Assembly (NCBI RefSeq): GCF_000262465.1
Contig: NZ_CM001489.1
Coordinates: forward strand, 5,246,741 to 5,310,740
Origin: Frankia sp. QA3
GTDB taxonomy: Bacteria; Actinomycetota; Actinomycetes; Frankiales; Frankiaceae
Direction: 5' to 3'
Length of the DNA stretch: 64,000 bases
The notes beneath the pieces were generated by a model. It was given only the letters and a program-made list of their open reading frames with translations. It was not told where the DNA came from and did no database searches. A program made the translations under genes and the position numbers. Shown one piece after another: positions 54,723 to 63,313 of this stretch. The first letter of the stretch is position 1. Every line of letters begins with the position of its first letter.

Positions 54723-56207
54723 TCAGCCGGTGTAGCCGACGGACTTGCTCTCCAGGTGCTGCTCGAAGCCCTCGATGCCGCCCTGGCGGCCGTTGCCCGA
54801 CAGCTTGTAGCCGCCGTAGGGACCGTTCGAGCCGTAGAAGTTGCCCCCGTTGACGTTGATGCTCCCCGTACGGATCCGCCGGGCGACGGCGAGGCCGCGG
54901 TCGAGGGAGGCGGAGAAGACCCCGCCGGACAGGCCGTACGGGCTGTCGTTGGCGATTCGCACGGCGTCCGCCTCGTCGTCGAACGGGATCACAACGGCCA
55001 CCGGGCCGAAGATCTCCTCCCGGGCCACCCGCATGCCGTTGTCCACGTCGACCAGCAGCGTCGGCTCGACGTAGTAGCCGGACGGCAGGTGCGCCGGGCG
55101 GCCGCCGCCGACGGCGACCCGGGCGCCCTCGCCCTTGCCTATCTCGATGTAGTCCAGCACCCGGTCGCGCTGGCGGGCGTTGATCTGCGGGCCGGAGAGG
55201 TTCGCCGGGTCGTTCGGGTCGCCGTAGGGAAGCTGGCGGAACACCTCGGTGAGGATCTCGACGCCCTGGTCGTAGACGGAGCGGGGCAGCAGGATCCGCG
55301 TCGTCATCGCGCAGCCCTGCCCGGCGTGCAGGCACGCCCCGAGGCCGGCCCCGGGCAGCACGGAGGCGAGGTCGGCGTCGTCGAGGGCGATCAGCGCGGA
55401 CTTGCCGCCCAGCTCCAGCAGCGTCCGCTTCATCGTCCCGGCGGACAGTTCGACGATCCGCCGGCCGACCCCGGTCGACCCGGTGAACGACACCATGTCC
55501 ACCCGGGGATCGGTCACGAGCAGCTCGGCCACCGCGTTGTCCGAGGTCGGGACCACGTTCACGACGCCCGCCGGGATGTCCGTCCGCTCGGCGACGATGC
55601 GGCCGATCCGGGTGGCGTTCCAGGGCGTGTCCGGCGCGGGCTTGAGCACCACCGTGTTGCCGGTGGCCAGGATCGGGCCCAGCTTGTTGATCGTCACCTC
55701 GAACGGGTAGTTCCACGGCACGATCGCCGCGACAACCCCCACCGGCTCCTTCCAGACGGCGCGGTGGCTGGGCCCGAACAGGTTCGTGTCGGGCAGCGGG
55801 CGCTCCCACGGGAACTCGTCGATCAGCTCCAGCGGCCCGCGCAGGCCGTCGGCCAGCGGCCAGTCGAGCTGCGCGAAGCGCGTCACCGTGATCGGCGAGC
55901 CCGCCTCGGCGATGAGCTCCGCCCGCAGCGCCTCCTTCTCGTCCTCCAGCGCGGCCTGCAACTGGGCCAGGCACCGCTTGCGCAGCTCCCGGTCGGTCGA
56001 CCACGACGACTCGTCGAACGCGCGGCGCGCCGCCGCGATGGCGCGGTCCATGTCCGCCGCGGTGGCGTCCGTCGTCTGACCGAGGATCTCCTCGGTCGCC
56101 GGGTTGATGTTGTCGAAGCGGCCCCCCGCCTCCGCCTCGCCGAGTTTTCCGTCGATCAGAAGCCGGTGCTCGCCCTGCGCCAACACCGCATCAGACTCCG
56201 TGGTCAT
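54723..56207 (-). CDS. Aldehyde dehydrogenase family protein
   Basis: This 494-residue NAD(P)-dependent enzyme has PWNYPFEVTINKLGPILATG (cofactor site), SFTGSTGVGRRI, catalytic Glu in LELGGKSA, nucleophile Cys in GQGCAMTTR, and EEIFGPVAVVIPFDDE. All catalytic residues are present and the length is normal. GGAG lies about 12 bp before the ATG. It is transcribed ahead of the mycofactocin-type SDR (90-bp gap) and probably converts the aldehyde that SDR makes. A palindrome GACACAGTGTC lies 76 bp upstream and could bind the neighbouring TetR. Confidence 0.95.
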   Translation of the reverse strand: MTTESDAVLAQGEHRLLIDGKLGEAEAGGRFDNINPATEEILGQTTDATAADMDRAIAAARRAFDESSWSTDRELRKRCLAQLQAALEDEKEALRAELIAEAGSPITVTRFAQLDWPLADGLRGPLELIDEFPWERPLPDTNLFGPSHRAVWKEPVGVVAAIVPWNYPFEVTINKLGPILATGNTVVLKPAPDTPWNATRIGRIVAERTDIPAGVVNVVPTSDNAVAELLVTDPRVDMVSFTGSTGVGRRIVELSAGTMKRTLLELGGKSALIALDDADLASVLPGAGLGACLHAGQGCAMTTRILLPRSVYDQGVEILTEVFRQLPYGDPNDPANLSGPQINARQRDRVLDYIEIGKGEGARVAVGGGRPAHLPSGYYVEPTLLVDVDNGMRVAREEIFGPVAVVIPFDDEADAVRIANDSPYGLSGGVFSASLDRGLAVARRIRTGSINVNGGNFYGSNGPYGGYKLSGNGRQGGIEGFEQHLESKSVGYTG

Positions 56208-56680
56208 CGCCGATCAGACTCCTTCGTCCTCGGAATCCCCGTCCTGCCAGGTCGGGTGTGTCGAGGAAGTTACAGCGCATCTGACACAGTGTCTACGTGC
56301 AGGCCCGGGTGCGCACGCGAGGACGATCGGCTTCTCTGCACGAAAGCTCGTCGCGCGCAGGAGCGACCGATCGGGCCCGGAGGATATTTCCGGCACCCCG
56401 AACCGCAATCCCGCTTTGGTCACTGCGGGAGTGGCAGGACGGCTATCTGAGCAGTCGCAGCCTCCAGCTAAGGCGGGACGTCGCCTGCTGGCTGGGTCCA
56501 CCGGCCCGGCCCGGCCCGGAAGACGGGAGGCAGCCACGCGGGAATTCCCGGACGCCGGCGGTGATAATTTCGGTGATCACAATCCCGCCCGACGGGACTG
56601 CGCCCCAGAGTGACCGTTCGGTGACTTCGTCACCCCCGAGCCGCCGGAACATTCCCTGGGTGGAGAATCTCCGGAGCGAG
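56208..56680. other. 473-bp gap without a convincing gene
   Basis: Open frames here are short and of no family. The left end holds the promoter zone of the aldehyde dehydrogenase, including the 11-bp palindrome GACACAGTGTC at 56283-56293. Near 56560-56580 there is an AT-richer patch (GATAATTTCGGTGATCAC). I see no hairpin terminator after the TetR gene. Confidence 0.5.
56283..56293. promoter_or_regulatory. Palindrome ahead of the aldehyde dehydrogenase
   Basis: GACAC-A-GTGTC is a perfect odd palindrome 76 bp upstream of the ATG, a plausible TetR operator for the SDR/aldehyde dehydrogenase operon. It is short, so chance is not excluded. Confidence 0.4.
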
Positions 56681-57277
56681 TCAGGCGACGTCTTCTGGGG
56701 CGGGACCGCCGACCTTCGCGGGTTCAGCGACAGAAGCCCACAGGGCCACGACCGCGTCGGCCATCTCGTCGGGGTTGGGGGACGGTATCAGATAGAGCGA
56801 GCTCGTGGCTCGTAGCAGAAGCTCCGCCAGGACCTCCCGTCTCACCTTGCCTTCCTGGACTATGTCGAGCTCGTCAAGTACGGGCTCGAGGAGTTCCGTC
56901 ACCTGGGCCACGAAGGTCGGGAAAATGTCGCGGATGAACTGCAGGGCGAAGGCGGGCTCCGCTTCGATGACTCTGGAAACCTCGGGATGGCCGTCTCCGT
57001 AGTGCATGATGGCATCGGCGGTCGCGCGGAGGCGCTCAGAGGTGACCGGCTGCTCGGCGACCGCTTCGTCGAGCGCGGCGCTGACACCCCGCCGGACGTG
57101 TTCGCTGATGGCGGTGAGCAGCTCGCCCTTGGTCTTGAAGTACCGGTAGAGCGTGCCACGAGAGACCTCCGCAGCTGCGGAAACGTCCCGCAGGGACATC
57201 TTGGCCGGACCGCGAGCCGCGATGCACCCCAACGCCGCATCGAGGATCTTCGCGGGTGTCTCGAACCTGTTCCCCAC
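56681..57277 (-). CDS. TetR family transcriptional regulator
   Basis: This protein of about 198 residues starts VGNRFETPAKILDAALGCIA, then the HTH MSLRDVSAAAEVSRGTLYRY with FKTKGELLTAI. The C-terminal half includes HPEVSRVIEAEPAFALQFI, resembling TetR regulators of alkane, steroid or P450 pathways. The GTG at 57277 has GGAG 10 bp upstream; longer frames add Pro/Arg-rich residues before the fold. It lies between the dehydrogenase operon and the decayed P450 system and may have controlled both. A 13-bp palindrome (57509-57521) lies in its upstream region. Confidence 0.88.
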   Translation of the reverse strand: MGNRFETPAKILDAALGCIAARGPAKMSLRDVSAAAEVSRGTLYRYFKTKGELLTAISEHVRRGVSAALDEAVAEQPVTSERLRATADAIMHYGDGHPEVSRVIEAEPAFALQFIRDIFPTFVAQVTELLEPVLDELDIVQEGKVRREVLAELLLRATSSLYLIPSPNPDEMADAVVALWASVAEPAKVGGPAPEDVA

Positions 57278-57508
57278 TGCGCGTGTCTCCAGTCTGACGG
57301 CAGGACGACCCGCTCCCGGCACCGTCCACACGAGCGTGCCCCCGTGCCCGATGGTAGGAGGACTCTCGCGATCAAGGTGTTGTGCGTCTTGGCCGTCGAG
57401 GAGCCGTCGAGGAGCCGTCGATGCCACGAGGACTCCCGATCTTACCTAAAGTAACTAATCTGCTACTCGAGACCTCCATGGGATGATCAAATAGAACCTT
57501 ATTGACTC

Positions 57509-57521
57509 TATCGACTCGATA
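57509..57521. promoter_or_regulatory. 13-bp palindrome in an AT-rich promoter region
   Basis: TATCGA-C-TCGATA follows TTGACT (57502-57507) directly, in an AT-rich stretch between the TetR gene and the P450 remnants. The placement over a possible -35/-10 spacer suggests an operator. The rest of 57278-57771 shows no gene. Confidence 0.5.
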
Positions 57522-57771
57522 AGATTAGCCTTCGAGCGTGTCGCAGGCCACAGTCACGCGTTGCCGAGCACAGCCACCGCCGTGTCGGCGGGCCGTTGCG
57601 CAGGTGCGGGCGCGGCACGCCGGGCAGGGGTCGGCGCCTCCCAGCCCGGGAGAAAAGCTGGAGACCCAGGCGCCCTGACCAGATCATGATCGTGCGTCGC
57701 CCCGATCGTTCAGGCGCATCGCATCCTCACTAGCGGCACAGCGGAGACTTGCCGCATCTTCCGGAGTACGC

Positions 57772-58152
57772 ATGCATGTGGACAGCGTGGTGAGGGTCGG
57801 GGCGGGCCTCCCCGGCGGCCAGGCCACGGCGGTCGAGCTGCGCAGCCAGGGATTCACAGGCACGGTGACACTGCTTGGCGCCGCAAGACATCCACCCTAC
57901 GATCGTCCGCCGTGATCCAGGGAGTGCTGTCCGGTCGCGTCGAGGACAGGCGCCCGCAGCCGATGCCCGACGGCCCCCGGGCCGGTCCGCCAGCTGGTTC
58001 GCTCCCGACGGTCGTCTGGTCGCGACCGTCAGCGTGAACCGTCCCGTGGATATGGTCGCCACACGTCCCTTGTCTCACGCGACGCGGCGCCTGACCAGAA
58101 GTTTTTCGCCGACCTCTCCATCCCCCCGAAAAGCCTGGAAGCCGTCTCCTGA
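57772..58152 (+). pseudogene. Ferredoxin reductase remnant (FAD-dependent, P450 partner)
   Basis: An ATG starts 47 residues that read as the N-terminus of a rhodocoxin/putidaredoxin reductase: VVRVGAGLPGGQATAVELRS, then GFTGTVTLLGA and HPPYDRPP, where a stop follows just before the usual L-S-K. About 90 bp on, another frame gives WFAPDGRLVATVSVNRPVDM, the near-C-terminal strand of the same family. A third frame gives DQKFFADLSIPPKSLEAVS and a stop at 58150, a plausible end for the family. So the two ends are kept, some 300 central residues are deleted, and frames are shifted. This is a clear relic next to a P450 and ferredoxin. Confidence 0.75.
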
Positions 58153-58450
58153 GTCTGGTCGAAACCAGCACGGTGCGGCGCACCGTACTCATGTACGTGC
58201 TCTACGGAGAAGTCGGATCCGCCGAACGTCGGACGGTGCTCGGCAACTGCGGCCACAGAGATCCGGACCGGCCACCGCCAGCGGTTTTTTCATCATTATT
58301 ATTGCGTTCATCACGATTCTTGACTGCGTCCCAAAGCAGGCCTGAGGAACAGGTCGACCGGCTTGCCTTTGCTACCGGTCACCGGCGCGAGGAAACAGTG
58401 ACGGAGATGCGGTAGAACGGTACCTTCGATCGTCATATCATCATCGCGAA

Positions 58451-59706
58451 ATGGGAGGCAGACCCGCGACGACCGTCGACGAGGCAGGATTAAGCGACAC
58501 CGATCTGGACCATCACAGCTCGAAGTTCAGGGAACACAACTACGAAATTATGACGGATCTCCAGAGCCGTTGCCCGGTAGCCAAGCCCTCGGCCTGGGGC
58601 GGCTACTGGCTCTTCACCTCGTATGAGGCCGTGTTCGACTCCTGTCGAGACTCGGATCTTTTCAGCAACCACATGAGCAAGGCCATTCCGGCCCTGCCGG
58701 TCGAGGTGTCCTTTGTTCCGATCGACATCGACCCGCCAATGCCGCAGAAATACTGGAAGTTACTTCTTCCCCACCTCTCGCCCAAGGCGGCGGAGCAGCG
58801 GGAGCCGGCCCTGCGCCGCACGGCCAACGAGCTGATCGACGCCTTCGTCGAGAGCCGCGAAGGCGACCTCGCCGAGCAGCTTTTCCCCCCGCTGCCGGCC
58901 CGGTGGACTCTGCAGCTCCTCGACTTCGACGAGAGCCGCTGGCCGGACTGGATCGACTGGCTGCACTTCCTCATCCATGACCGTGCCTAGGCCCCGGAGC
59001 GGTCCGCCCGGTCCGCGGCCAACATCTACGGGACGATCGCCCAGGAGATCGCCCAGGAGATCGCCCAGCGACGGCTCCAGCGCGGCAAGGGCGTGCTCAG
59101 CGATCTCATGGAGGCGGAGATCGACGGGGAGAAGCTCTCCGACGAGGAGCTTGCCGGCATCATCGTGCTGCTCCTGCTCGGTGGCATGGACACCACGGCG
59201 GGCCTCACCGGCAATGCCTTCCTGCGCATCGACGCCGATCCCGCGCTGCGCCGCCGGCTCATCGAGGACCCGGACGTTCCGGAGAGCGCGACGGAGGAGT
59301 TCCTGCGCCACGACACCCGGTGCAGGGGCTAGCCCGAGTCGTCACCCGGGACGCGGAGTTCCACGGCCGCCAGCTCAAGAAGGGCGACCGGGTCATGCTG
59401 ATGTTCGCGGCGGCCAACCGCGATCCCAGCGCCTTCGAATGCCCGCACGACATCGATCTTGATCGCAGTGCGAACCGGCACCGGGCCTTCGCCCTCGGCG
59501 TCCATCGCTGCCTGGGCTCGAACTTCGCGCGGGCCATGTTCCGCGTGATGATCACCGAGCTGTTGCGTCGGCTGCCGGACGTGCATGTCGCGGCACCCAT
59601 CGAGCGCCTCGCGGACGCGGGCGACGTCTACGCCGTCAAGCACCTCCCGGTTCGCTTCGCTCCCAGGCCGCGCGAAGGCGTGGGTATGCCCGCCCACAGT
59701 GACTGA
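58451..59706 (+). pseudogene. Cytochrome P450, one nonsense codon and one frameshift
   Basis: The first segment runs to TAG at 58988-58990, and the same frame then continues without break (CAG to TAG would explain it). The I-helix GGMDTTAG and the ExxR motif (EEFLRHD) follow. At about 59305-59315 a base is missing: HDTPVQGLARVVTRD is regained by shifting one frame. The rest reads FAAANRDPSAF and the heme loop FALGVHRCLGSNFAR with the axial Cys. Total length is 3n+2, giving about 418 residues when repaired, normal for a bacterial class I P450. No good ribosome site precedes the ATG. All key residues survive, so decay is recent, or the two lesions are sequence errors. Confidence 0.85.
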
Positions 59707-59891
59707 GCCCGCGGCCGCGGCCGGTGGCGCCTTCCTCGACGCCGGGGCGTTCCTCAAGATCTAGGACCCGTTCCGAATCTGGTTGGCGGTCACACCGGAA
59801 TGAGATGCGCGGCCAGAGACAGCTTCCCACCACCATGTCCGGCTTTCTCATAGCGCGCCGCGCGATGACTATCGAGCTGAGAGGAGCTCAG

Positions 59892-60086
59892 GTGAAGGTG
59901 TCGGTCAGCAACGAGTTCTGCCAGGGCCACGCGCAATGTCACGCGAAGGCCCCGGAAGTCTATGAGCTCGACGACGAGGGTTTCATCGGCGCGGTGGCAC
60001 GACTGGACGTGCCACCGGGTCTGGAGGAGGCCGCTCGGCTCGGTGCCGCGGCCTGCCCGGAGCGGGTGCTCGCGCCGGTCGAGTAG
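59892..60086 (+). CDS. 3Fe-4S ferredoxin (P450 redox partner)
   Basis: This 64-residue ferredoxin has the pattern CQGHAQC and, near the end, AACPERV; the position usually filled by a second Cys in 4Fe-4S types is not Cys, as in P450-associated 3Fe-4S ferredoxins. VYELDDEGF is also typical. The GTG at 59892 has GAGGAG 5 to 6 bp upstream; longer frames starting at 59724 do not fit. It stands 185 bp after the broken P450 and is intact, so it could still serve another P450. Confidence 0.9.
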   Translation: MKVSVSNEFCQGHAQCHAKAPEVYELDDEGFIGAVARLDVPPGLEEAARLGAAACPERVLAPVE

Positions 60087-60465
60087 GGGTTGTCTGCGCG
60101 AGCAGGGACATGCCGAACCGGAGTGAGCGCCACAAGAGACGGTAGTTACCGAGGTCATGGCAGAAGATCAGGGTGTGCGGGTGGTCAGGAACGACGACGA
60201 CACGACCGTTTCCACGCTCCGTAACGATCCAGCCGCCGCAGACCGAGCTCAGCGCACTGCAACCGGAGGGCCCGTTCGGGTAGGACGGAGTCGTCAGGGC
60301 CCGGCCGTCAGGGCCCGGTCGGGTCAGGTCGTCAGGGCCCGGCCGTCAGGGCCCGGTCGGGTCAGGTCGTCAGGGCCCGGCCGTCAGGTCGTCAGGGCCC
60401 GGCCGTCAGGGCCCGGTCGTCAGGGCCCGGTCGTCAGGGCCAGGTCGTCAGAGGGCCAGGTCGGG
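60087..60465. other. 379-bp gap holding a mosaic repeat
   Basis: The first 200 bp have no recognisable gene, though an ATG at 60157 opens a long frame that runs antisense through the regulator and is rejected. From 60293 onward the DNA is a mosaic of 14-bp and 10-bp repeats. Confidence 0.55.
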
Positions 60466-60490
60466 TCAGGTCGTCAGAGTCAGGTCGTCG
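60293..60490. repeat. Mosaic tandem repeat running into the regulator 3' end
   Basis: Units GTCAGGGCCCGGYC (14 bp) and GGGTCAGGTC (10 bp) alternate in irregular order, with decayed copies near the right end. The regulator stop codon at 60466-60468 and its last residues (DDLTLTT) are encoded inside the repeat. GGGCCC in each unit makes it partly self-complementary. Confidence 0.85.
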
Positions 60491-61572
60491 AGGTCCACGC
60501 AGAGGCGTCGGACGATCAGCGCGGCGGTCAGCCGGGTCCGGCCCTGCGGGGTGTCGATGGGGAAGCCCAGGACGCGCTCGGCCTTGGTCAGGCGCGCGAT
60601 CAGCGTGCTGTGGTGCACGTACAGCACGGCCGCGGCCTGCCGCAGCGAGGCGGTGGCGCCCACGGCGACGAGCATGGCCAGCGTCTGCGGGCCCTGCGCC
60701 TCAGCGTCGAGCCGACGCAGCGCCGCGACGTCGGGCGAGGCGGCGAGCCGTTCGGGGGGCACCTGCTCGGCGATGTCCCGCCAGACGCCGAGGCTCTCCT
60801 CGGTGACCAGCGCCGACCCCCCGGCGAGCGTGGCCAGCCCGGCCGGCAGCCCCGACCCGGTGAACCGCAGCGCCGTGCGGGCGCCGCGCCACGCCCGCTG
60901 CGCCGCCGAGGCCGGCACCGGCGCGGACCGGCCCACCCGCACACCGACCGCCACCGTCGGTTCGCCGGCCGGCGCCTCCCGCCCGACCACCGCGCGCACG
61001 TCGCCGATCCGCACGGAACGCACCCACGGATGCAGGTCGGCCAGGAACTCGGCGCCGGCCGCGGGATCGGGCGAGCGGACGGCGTAGACCGTGACCGGGC
61101 AGGCCGGTTCGATGCCGAGCAGCCGCAGGGCGCGCGCCCGGCCGGCGTCGTCCGCGCCCGCGCCGAGCACCAGTTCCAGCAGGGCCGGGTCGCCGGTCCC
61201 AGGATGGTCGAGCCGCGGCCGGGGGGACAGCGCCCGGACCGCGTGCCCCAGCCGGTCCAGGAGCATCCGGTCCTGCGGGAGCGGCGGACCCGGCCGCGCC
61301 AGCCACACCCACCGGTCGTCGCCGACCGGCGCCCGGACCGCGCCCTCGGGCGGGTCGCCGGCGAACGGGACTCCCCCGCCGGGTGGGACCGCCAGCGGCG
61401 GCGCCGAGCCGCCGGAGAGGCCCACCTCGCACTCCGCGAACTGGGCGGTCGCCGACAGCACGGCCTCCAGGCTGGCCCGGTGCTCGATGAAGCCGTCGAA
61501 GAAGGCGATGATCCGCACCGCGCCCAGCGCACCCTCATCCAGGTCCGCCAACCGCAGGATCAGCCCCTCCAT
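60466..61572 (-). CDS. PucR/CdaR-type helix-turn-helix regulator
   Basis: This protein of about 368 residues has a C-terminal PucR-type HTH: ALRRLDAEAQGPQTLAMLVA, then SLRQAAAVLYVHHSTLIARL and ERVLGFPIDTPQGRTRLTAA. The preceding region (VTVYAVRSPD, VRAVVGREAPAG, VGVRVGRSAPV) resembles the GGDEF-like middle domain of this family. The N-terminal 130 residues are variable. The ATG at 61572 (MEGLILRLADLDEG) lacks a ribosome site; an upstream frame reads into repeats and is unlikely. It is divergent from the HSL-type hydrolase, which it probably regulates across a repeat-filled gap. Confidence 0.85.
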   Translation of the reverse strand: MEGLILRLADLDEGALGAVRIIAFFDGFIEHRASLEAVLSATAQFAECEVGLSGGSAPPLAVPPGGGVPFAGDPPEGAVRAPVGDDRWVWLARPGPPLPQDRMLLDRLGHAVRALSPRPRLDHPGTGDPALLELVLGAGADDAGRARALRLLGIEPACPVTVYAVRSPDPAAGAEFLADLHPWVRSVRIGDVRAVVGREAPAGEPTVAVGVRVGRSAPVPASAAQRAWRGARTALRFTGSGLPAGLATLAGGSALVTEESLGVWRDIAEQVPPERLAASPDVAALRRLDAEAQGPQTLAMLVAVGATASLRQAAAVLYVHHSTLIARLTKAERVLGFPIDTPQGRTRLTAALIVRRLCVDLDDLTLTT

Positions 61573-61637
61573 GCCAGGAGAGTACGACCGTGGACAGGCC
61601 CGCGGTACCGGCGAGGCGCGCGGGGCGGCCGACCGCA

Positions 61638-61717
61638 CCGGTTGCCCCGCCCGCCGGTTGCCCCGCCCGCCGGTTGCCCCGCCCGCCGGTTGCCCCGCCC
61701 GCCGGTTGCCCCGCCCA
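61638..61717. repeat. 16-bp tandem repeat x5 in a divergent promoter
   Basis: Five copies of CCGGTTGCCCCGCCCG (first and last slightly changed) lie between the regulator and hydrolase starts. The 16-bp step does not keep a reading frame and is close to 1.5 helical turns. Confidence 0.9.
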
Positions 61718-61819
61718 GAGGCACTTCGCCCCCCGGTGGACACGACGCGGTCCCGCGATCGACGATGGCCGGACCGCCCAGCCGCCCCGGGTGCAAGCTC
61801 ACTGATGAGAGGATCTTCG

Positions 61820-62791
61820 GTGCGCTACGCCATCGACCCGGAAATCGCGCCCTGGGTCGCGCTTCTGGTCGACGTGCCGATCGCCGACGTCGCGCAGGCC
61901 CGCGCCCGCGTGCGGGAGCTCACCGCGGCCGCCCCGCAGCCCGATTCCGGCGGTACGGTCTCGATCAGCGACCGGGCGATCCCGGGACCGGCGGGCGCAC
62001 CGGACGTCCGGGTGCGGATCTACCGTCCCGTCGCGGCGCCGGCCGACTGTCCGGCGGTGCTCTTCCTGCACGGCGGCGGTTTCATCCTCGGCGATCTCGA
62101 CATGGCGCACCCCGAGGCGCTCCGGTTCGCGGAGCTGGGTTGTGTGGTGGTCAGCGTCGACTACCGGCTCGCGCCCGAGCACCCCTACCCGGCCGCGGTC
62201 GACGACGCCTACGCCGCGCTCATCTGGCTGGCCCGCGAGGCCCGGCCGAGCCTGGGCGTGGATCCGGCGCGCATCGCCGTCGCCGGCGGCAGCGCGGGTG
62301 CGTGCCTCGCCGCCGCCCTGACCCTGCTCAGCCGCGACCGCGGGGGCCCGGCCCTCTGCTTCCAGCTACTCAGTGTCCCCAAACTCGACGACCGCCTGGG
62401 CACCGTCTCCGTGCGCACGTTCACGGACACCCCGATGTGGGACAGCGGGAAGGTCGCGCTCACCTGGCGCTACTACCTCGGCGACCGCGCCGGCGGGCCC
62501 GACGCGCACGTGCCGGCCTACGCGGCGCCGGCCCGCGCGCAGGACCTGTCGGGCCTGCCGCCCGCGTTCGTCTCGGTCTGCGAGTTCGACCCGCTGCGCG
62601 ACGAGGGCCTCGCCTACGCGCAACGGCTCGTCCAGGCCGGGGTGCCCACCGAGCTGCACCTCTACCCGGGCACCTTCCACGGCTCCCGGCTCATCCACGG
62701 CGCCCAGATCACCCGGCAGATGATCGCCGACGAGGATCGCGCAGTCGTCCGCCGCCTCGGCCTCGAGCCCCGCCTCCCCCCGAGCCGCTGA
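61820..62791 (+). CDS. Alpha/beta hydrolase, HSL (hormone-sensitive lipase) family
   Basis: This 323-residue esterase has the HSL oxyanion motif FLHGGGF, SVDYRLAPEHPYPAAVDDAY, nucleophile elbow VAGGSAGACL, acid in CEFDPLRDEG and His in GTFHGSRL. The GTG at 61820 has AGAGGA 6 bp upstream and is preferred over the ATG at 61805. No signal peptide is present, so it is cytoplasmic. Divergent placement to a PucR-type regulator suggests substrate-induced expression. Confidence 0.93.
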   Translation: MRYAIDPEIAPWVALLVDVPIADVAQARARVRELTAAAPQPDSGGTVSISDRAIPGPAGAPDVRVRIYRPVAAPADCPAVLFLHGGGFILGDLDMAHPEALRFAELGCVVVSVDYRLAPEHPYPAAVDDAYAALIWLAREARPSLGVDPARIAVAGGSAGACLAAALTLLSRDRGGPALCFQLLSVPKLDDRLGTVSVRTFTDTPMWDSGKVALTWRYYLGDRAGGPDAHVPAYAAPARAQDLSGLPPAFVSVCEFDPLRDEGLAYAQRLVQAGVPTELHLYPGTFHGSRLIHGAQITRQMIADEDRAVVRRLGLEPRLPPSR

Positions 62792-62811
62792 CGCGGCTTT
62801 TCCGCGCGGCT

Positions 62812-63213
62812 TCACTGACCCCGTGCTTGGCCGGCTTGCTCGGTACGGCCAAGCGGGGAGGACGCTTCGCGTGCATCGAGGAGTTCGTCCCAGTGCTCCT
62901 GTGCCCAGGTGCACATCACGGCCATCGGTTGGAGCAGGCTGCGGCCGAGCTGGCTCAGTTCGTACTCGACGCGCCGTACCGGCTCGGCGTAGGCCGGGCG
63001 AATAATCAGACCGTCCCGTTCGAGTGCCCGCAGCGATGTGGTGAGCGCCTTCGCGGTGATGCCGCGCAGGGGAATTCGAAGCTCCGAGAACCGCCGTGGC
63101 CCGCGCTCCAGGCAGCGGATGATCATGCCCGCCCATTTGTCGCCGATGCGGATCGGCATGAGGTCGGACGGGCAGAGCGGGTCGAACATGTCCGGATCCA
63201 GTGGCGCGCTCAC
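62812..63213 (-). CDS. HxlR family transcriptional regulator
   Basis: This protein of about 133 residues has the HxlR winged helix: IGDKWAGMIIRCLERGPRRF, SELRIPLRGITAKALTTSLR, ALERDGLIIRPAYAEPVRRV, then EYELSQLGRSL. The Cys near residue 14 (PLCPSDLMPI) sits where redox- or quinone-sensing members have theirs. The start is uncertain between GTG 63213 and ATG 63189. It is divergent from an NAD(P)-binding reductase, a common arrangement in which the regulator controls the reductase. Confidence 0.88.
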   Translation of the reverse strand: MSAPLDPDMFDPLCPSDLMPIRIGDKWAGMIIRCLERGPRRFSELRIPLRGITAKALTTSLRALERDGLIIRPAYAEPVRRVEYELSQLGRSLLQPMAVMCTWAQEHWDELLDAREASSPLGRTEQAGQARGQ

Positions 63214-63229
63214 GGTCCCAACGGTAGCT

Positions 63230-63262
63230 GGTATCCGATCGGTAACCACGTGCCCGGATACC
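63230..63262. promoter_or_regulatory. Inverted repeat in the HxlR divergent promoter
   Basis: GGTATCCG (63230-63237) and CGGATACC (63255-63262) are perfect 8-bp arms with a 17-bp centre, about 2.4 helical turns between arm midpoints. Position between the two starts makes an HxlR operator likely. Confidence 0.6.
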
Positions 63263-63313
63263 GTCCCGGGCGACGGCCGGCGATAGGGCCCGGCCCGGAG
63301 GCGAGGTGTTCGG

